Assembly: GCA_964019055.1 (NCBI GenBank)
Contig: OZ025208.1
Span: 6,509,790 to 6,573,789 of the forward strand
DNA from: Anthopleura xanthogrammica
Taxonomy: Eukaryota; Cnidaria; Anthozoa; Actiniaria; Actiniidae
Direction of reading: 5' to 3'
DNA length: 64,000 nucleotides
Shown here: piece by piece, positions 60,901-64,000 of the stretch
Position numbering within the stretch: the stretch's first letter is position 1
How the letters are laid out: each line of letters starts with the position of its first letter
The notes under the pieces: generated by a model
Told to the model about the DNA's origin: nothing
The model's input: only the letters and a program-made list of their open reading frames with translations
The model's database searches: none
Made by a program: the position numbers and the translations under genes

Positions 60901-63900
60901 AGCGATATACTGTTAATGCACTTATACACTTGAGCGGCAGCAAGTCTAAACATTTATTCCACATACTAGAAAGCGAACCAGACTTTTTTGTCTTGAATAC
61001 AAAAGCTCTTCCTCACCTTATCCAGGTAAAACACAACGGCTCTGTCCGATAACTCATATCTTGCAACACTGTTGTTCTCCTTTTTCACCATCTGAAAAAT
61101 AATAGTAAAATTTAAGAACATTATTTATTATATTTCTGATTATCTAAAATAGAAAATAAATTGGTCACGTACTACCAGGAGGGTCCTGAAGGGATAAAAT
61201 GGGAGCTGGGATTCGCCTTTTTTGGGCTGGGAAAATGAAATTAATATTTCATGCAATGGAACTGGGATTTAGCCATAACAGGGGGATTGGGATTTTGCAA
61301 AATATCTAGTTCTAACTCTATAACTCATGCAGACTGAGATTTTGCATGACTGGAACTAGGAATTTTGCAAAATTTTGGGTTGGGAAATGGGATTAGGACT
61401 CCCCCTCCGGATCCTCTACCAGAGTAGTCGTAATAGTTAAAATAAGTAAAAAAAAAGGACAGAGAGTCAAATGATCTAGTTCTCTTGACCTTCTGTAAGG
61501 TGTCCTCGTCCACATTATATCCCGTCAGTATTCCCATGTCAATGATTGCCATACCCGTGTCTCCAGACTTTGCGTATCTAAGATAACCAAAATCACAAGG
61601 AGTTAATTGAGGTTATAGAAATATCTATCGTGTAAGGATAAAACCAGAAAACGACATACATTATATAAGAACTTTCAAAAAAATGGGAAAAGAAAAATAT
61701 TTTATAAATTGATTAGGAATTAGGAGCTCTATAGCCAACTGCAACAGACAGGGTAGGAAGCATACCTCAAAGGATCAAGTCCGAAACCCAGGGGCGGATC
61801 CAGCCAAAAATATAAGGAGGGGTTTGACTGAATATTGCGAATGGCACTGCAGAACTTGGAAATATATCTTAATAATTGATTCATTGACCATTGATTCATT
61901 AAAGTCCAGATGGAAGTAGGTTTACCCTAATGCTAGTATAAGGCTTTTGGTTTTTTCCCCCAAGAAACACAAAGAGTTTGTATGGTACGTTACCCTATCT
62001 TTATGAAATTCACGGGTCGTGGTCGACAGGTACACTTACCGGGCGCAAGCCGTCATTACGATTACTGAAGGCTTACTTCTCCGCTTTCTTGATTTTTTGT
62101 CGTTGTTTTTATTTTCTTTCGAATTCTTATTTTCCTTTCTATCTTTCCTGTTTTTTATCCGTTTTGTTGGTTTTGGATTTTCCTTTTTCTTCCCTTCTTT
62201 ACGGCTTTTCTTTCCTTTTCCTTTCTTTCCTCCCCTCTTTCTTCCTCTCTTTCCTTTGTGTTTCTTTTTATTATTTGCCGCTCTTTTTTGTCTTGGTTTT
62301 ACTTCAACTTTGTCATTACTTTCTGCTAAAGATATTGCAGAGAACAACACTTTTCCCGTTCCGTCTTCGGTTAGGGTTACATTGACGTAAAAGAAACAGC
62401 TATATCCTTTTTTCGATGGCACATTATACTTTATATCAACCTATAAGAAAGTATAAGAAAAGAAAAGGAAACTGAAAAATGAAGAAGAAATGCAATAATA
62501 TTAGGCCTTTAAACGATTTTCATTAAATGTTATTCATTTCTATTACACTTTGGATACTTTTTTAAATGGGTATTCTTAAATTATATCACAATTCACAGAG
62601 ACTTGTAGACAGCAAAAACATGAAGTCCACAAAATATCTTTATGAAATCAAGGAGAATTCTAGGAAGTATGCATGATTCTAAGTCGTACGCTCACGGTGC
62701 AACCGTTTTCCAGAACATAATAAGTAACGCAGAACTTTTAATTCTAATTTCGTATTTAGGCTTTTAGGTATAGAGCATGTTTTTGGGTCTTTCGTGTGCT
62801 CATTCTAGAAAACTAACCTGCATTTCCCCAACTCCGCTACCATCAGTTTCGACTTTGAGCTCTTTTCCTACGTAGTTAGTTACCTAAATATAAGAAAGAC
62901 AAAATTAGAAAGTTTACAAACATGCCCATATAAGAAGAGAAGATCAGTCTATAAATCACAAACTTACATCATCGCTTTGTTGAAGGAAAGCATTATCTTT
63001 CCGAAGTGTCTTGATGACATTTTTTCCCAAATTCGTTTTTATGACTAATTTCAGCTGCACTTTCTTTGCCCGTTCGCTGTATTTTGCAAGAGCCTCCAGG
63101 GCAACTACAGTATCCTAAAGGGGGGAAATGTTTCATTAAAATTCATAATTATTTAAATTAACTGTAACTGAAAACAATTTCACAATTTGCCTTGCTCAAT
63201 GGCACACCATGCAATTGTAGCCATTTAGACCAAATGATCAAACCATTTCTAAACTGAAAATTCATGACTTTTGTAAAGTTTTTACCTGGTTCTTTTAACT
63301 TTAAGGGTAACAGAGCTAATAGAAATAAGTATACAGTTGTTAGGATGATGACATTTGCACTTACTTTAGTTGATACAAATCCTCCTCCATAACTTCTCTG
63401 TTTAGTTAACCATATTACAATAGGTCCAGCATATTCCAGTCTGTCCATCTCTACCTGAGCCAATAGCGCGTATCCAGCAATTTTGACATTACTTGCTTTC
63501 CAATACGTCTCCCAATATCGAGTAGACGTTGCTAAAAATATAATAGATAGATTAACCCTTTTTTCTTACTCGGTATACCTTAGTACTAACTGCAAGTACG
63601 ATGTAGAGTATAAAAAACGAGGTCTAGATAAATACTCACCAGGGTTATACCTTGCCTTTTTTATTAACTTTTGGTTGGCTTCGTATTTGGCTGAACTATT
63701 GACCAAGGCTAATGCATATGTAGTGATTGCTAAGTAGTAAGGACTCTCGATCTTTGGAACACTTTTTTCCAAAAACGCAACAGCACGTTGCATAGCTTTT
63801 GCTTCAGACTGTAACATGAAAAAAAAACACGAAACATATTCTATTACAGCTGTTTCAAAAAAGTTTGGTGAAAGTTTTGTTGCATGTTGAATATTGTATA

Positions 63901-64000
63901 CCAAGCCCGAAAAGCAATATGGGTGATACGATAAGAATTCAATCAGCGAAAGGTCACAACAATATGGAATTTTCCCAAACTTTGTCTGCAGGTTTTCCCA
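57657..64000 (-). CDS. Gene D: C3-like protein, C-terminal third only (5' part off-window)
   Basis: Ten exons are visible: 63640-63808, 63365-63531, 62968-63114, 62818-62883, 62040-62440, 61490-61577, 61017-61091, 60579-60771, 60160-60237 and 57657-57970. They run from the thioester-domain helices (LAITTYALALVNS; KIAGYALLAQV; SYGGGFVST) through the second CUB part and MG8 to the NTR, ending KRNKCSET and TAA. Phases match genes A-C and all frames are open. By sequence it is nearer to gene A than to B or C (GMAII.MGILTG; YELSDRAVVFY). The thioester pentapeptide and any anaphylatoxin exon lie beyond 64000, so its class is unknown. The 2.2-kb intron between the last two exons holds a 187-bp duplication and a 1.45-kb TIR element. 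Confidence 0.88.
58256..58629. repeat. 187-bp tandem duplication in gene D last intron
   Basis: Copies begin GAGTTACTCTCACGTGTTAC (58256) and GAGTTACTGTCACGTGTTAC (58443). They differ by scattered substitutions and short indels, so the duplication is older than that at 35615. It abuts the 1.45-kb TIR element. Confidence 0.85.
58661..60114. mobile_element. 1.45-kb TIR element in gene D last intron
   Basis: The ends AAAAGCGGAGCTCCC and GGGAGCTCCGCTTTT are exact 15-bp inverted repeats 1,454 bp apart. No long open frame lies between them, so it would be a non-autonomous DNA transposon. I could not see a clear target-site duplication. Confidence 0.72.
62040..62440 (-). CDS. Gene D MG8 exon with Lys/Arg-rich insertion
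   Basis: 401 nt, the same length as in gene A but a different insert. It opens VDIKYNVPSKKGYSCFF and ends SVIVMTACAR. The core starts with PRQKRAAN (a furin-type R-X-K-R site, codons near 62282-62293), followed by GRKRGGKKGKGKKSRK. About 40 of 73 residues are Lys/Arg, with clusters of Asn and Glu near the end. Confidence 0.85.

Overview
This 64 kb window is animal genomic DNA. It is AT-rich, with small exons (18 to about 400 nt) split by introns of mostly 200-1,000 bp, and it is full of short inverted-repeat elements. All coding sequence I can support is on the minus strand. It belongs to four complement C3-like (alpha-2-macroglobulin superfamily) genes in one head-to-tail tandem array. An exon-rich C3 with an anaphylatoxin domain, together with this repeat landscape, suggests an anthozoan cnidarian (stony coral or sea anemone). 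The species is inference; the C3 family assignment is read directly from motifs.

Layout in window coordinates; transcription runs right to left. Gene A (18892 to beyond position 1; the last NTR exons are off-window) is the canonical copy: signal peptide, MG1-MG6, basic beta/alpha junction RERR, anaphylatoxin domain, R|S convertase-type site, and thioester GCGEQ. Gene B (35918-19851, complete, 39 exons, about 1,616 aa) and gene C (55965-36643, complete, 39 exons, about 1,619 aa) are full-length open relatives. Both keep the basic beta/alpha junction, but lack the whole anaphylatoxin exon and the convertase site, and have GNGEE in place of GCGEQ. Gene D (beyond 64000 to 57657) shows only its last ten exons. 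Spacers between genes are short: about 0.96, 0.72 and 1.7 kb.

The main candidate novelty is a pair of C3-like proteins that keep the scaffold and two-chain processing but have lost opsonic attachment and the anaphylatoxin together. In gene A the anaphylatoxin exon is a symmetric phase-1/1 exon of 165 nt, so its loss keeps the reading frame. Second, all four genes carry a fast-changing Lys/Arg-rich insertion in one MG8 exon. It sits at the position of the alpha-gamma junction of vertebrate C4, and in A and D it begins with a furin-type site. Third, gene C has a 1-nt deletion in exon 13 that an acceptor 5 nt downstream would put back in frame.

The introns hold at least nine families of short inverted-repeat elements, a 1.45 kb TIR element, a tRNA-like SINE head, two recent tandem duplications and several simple repeats. 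I saw no functional tRNA or rRNA gene, no CRISPR array and no plus-strand gene. Exon edges were placed by hand from GT/AG (or GC/AG) signals, reading phase and comparison among the copies. Expect errors of 1-3 nt in places.
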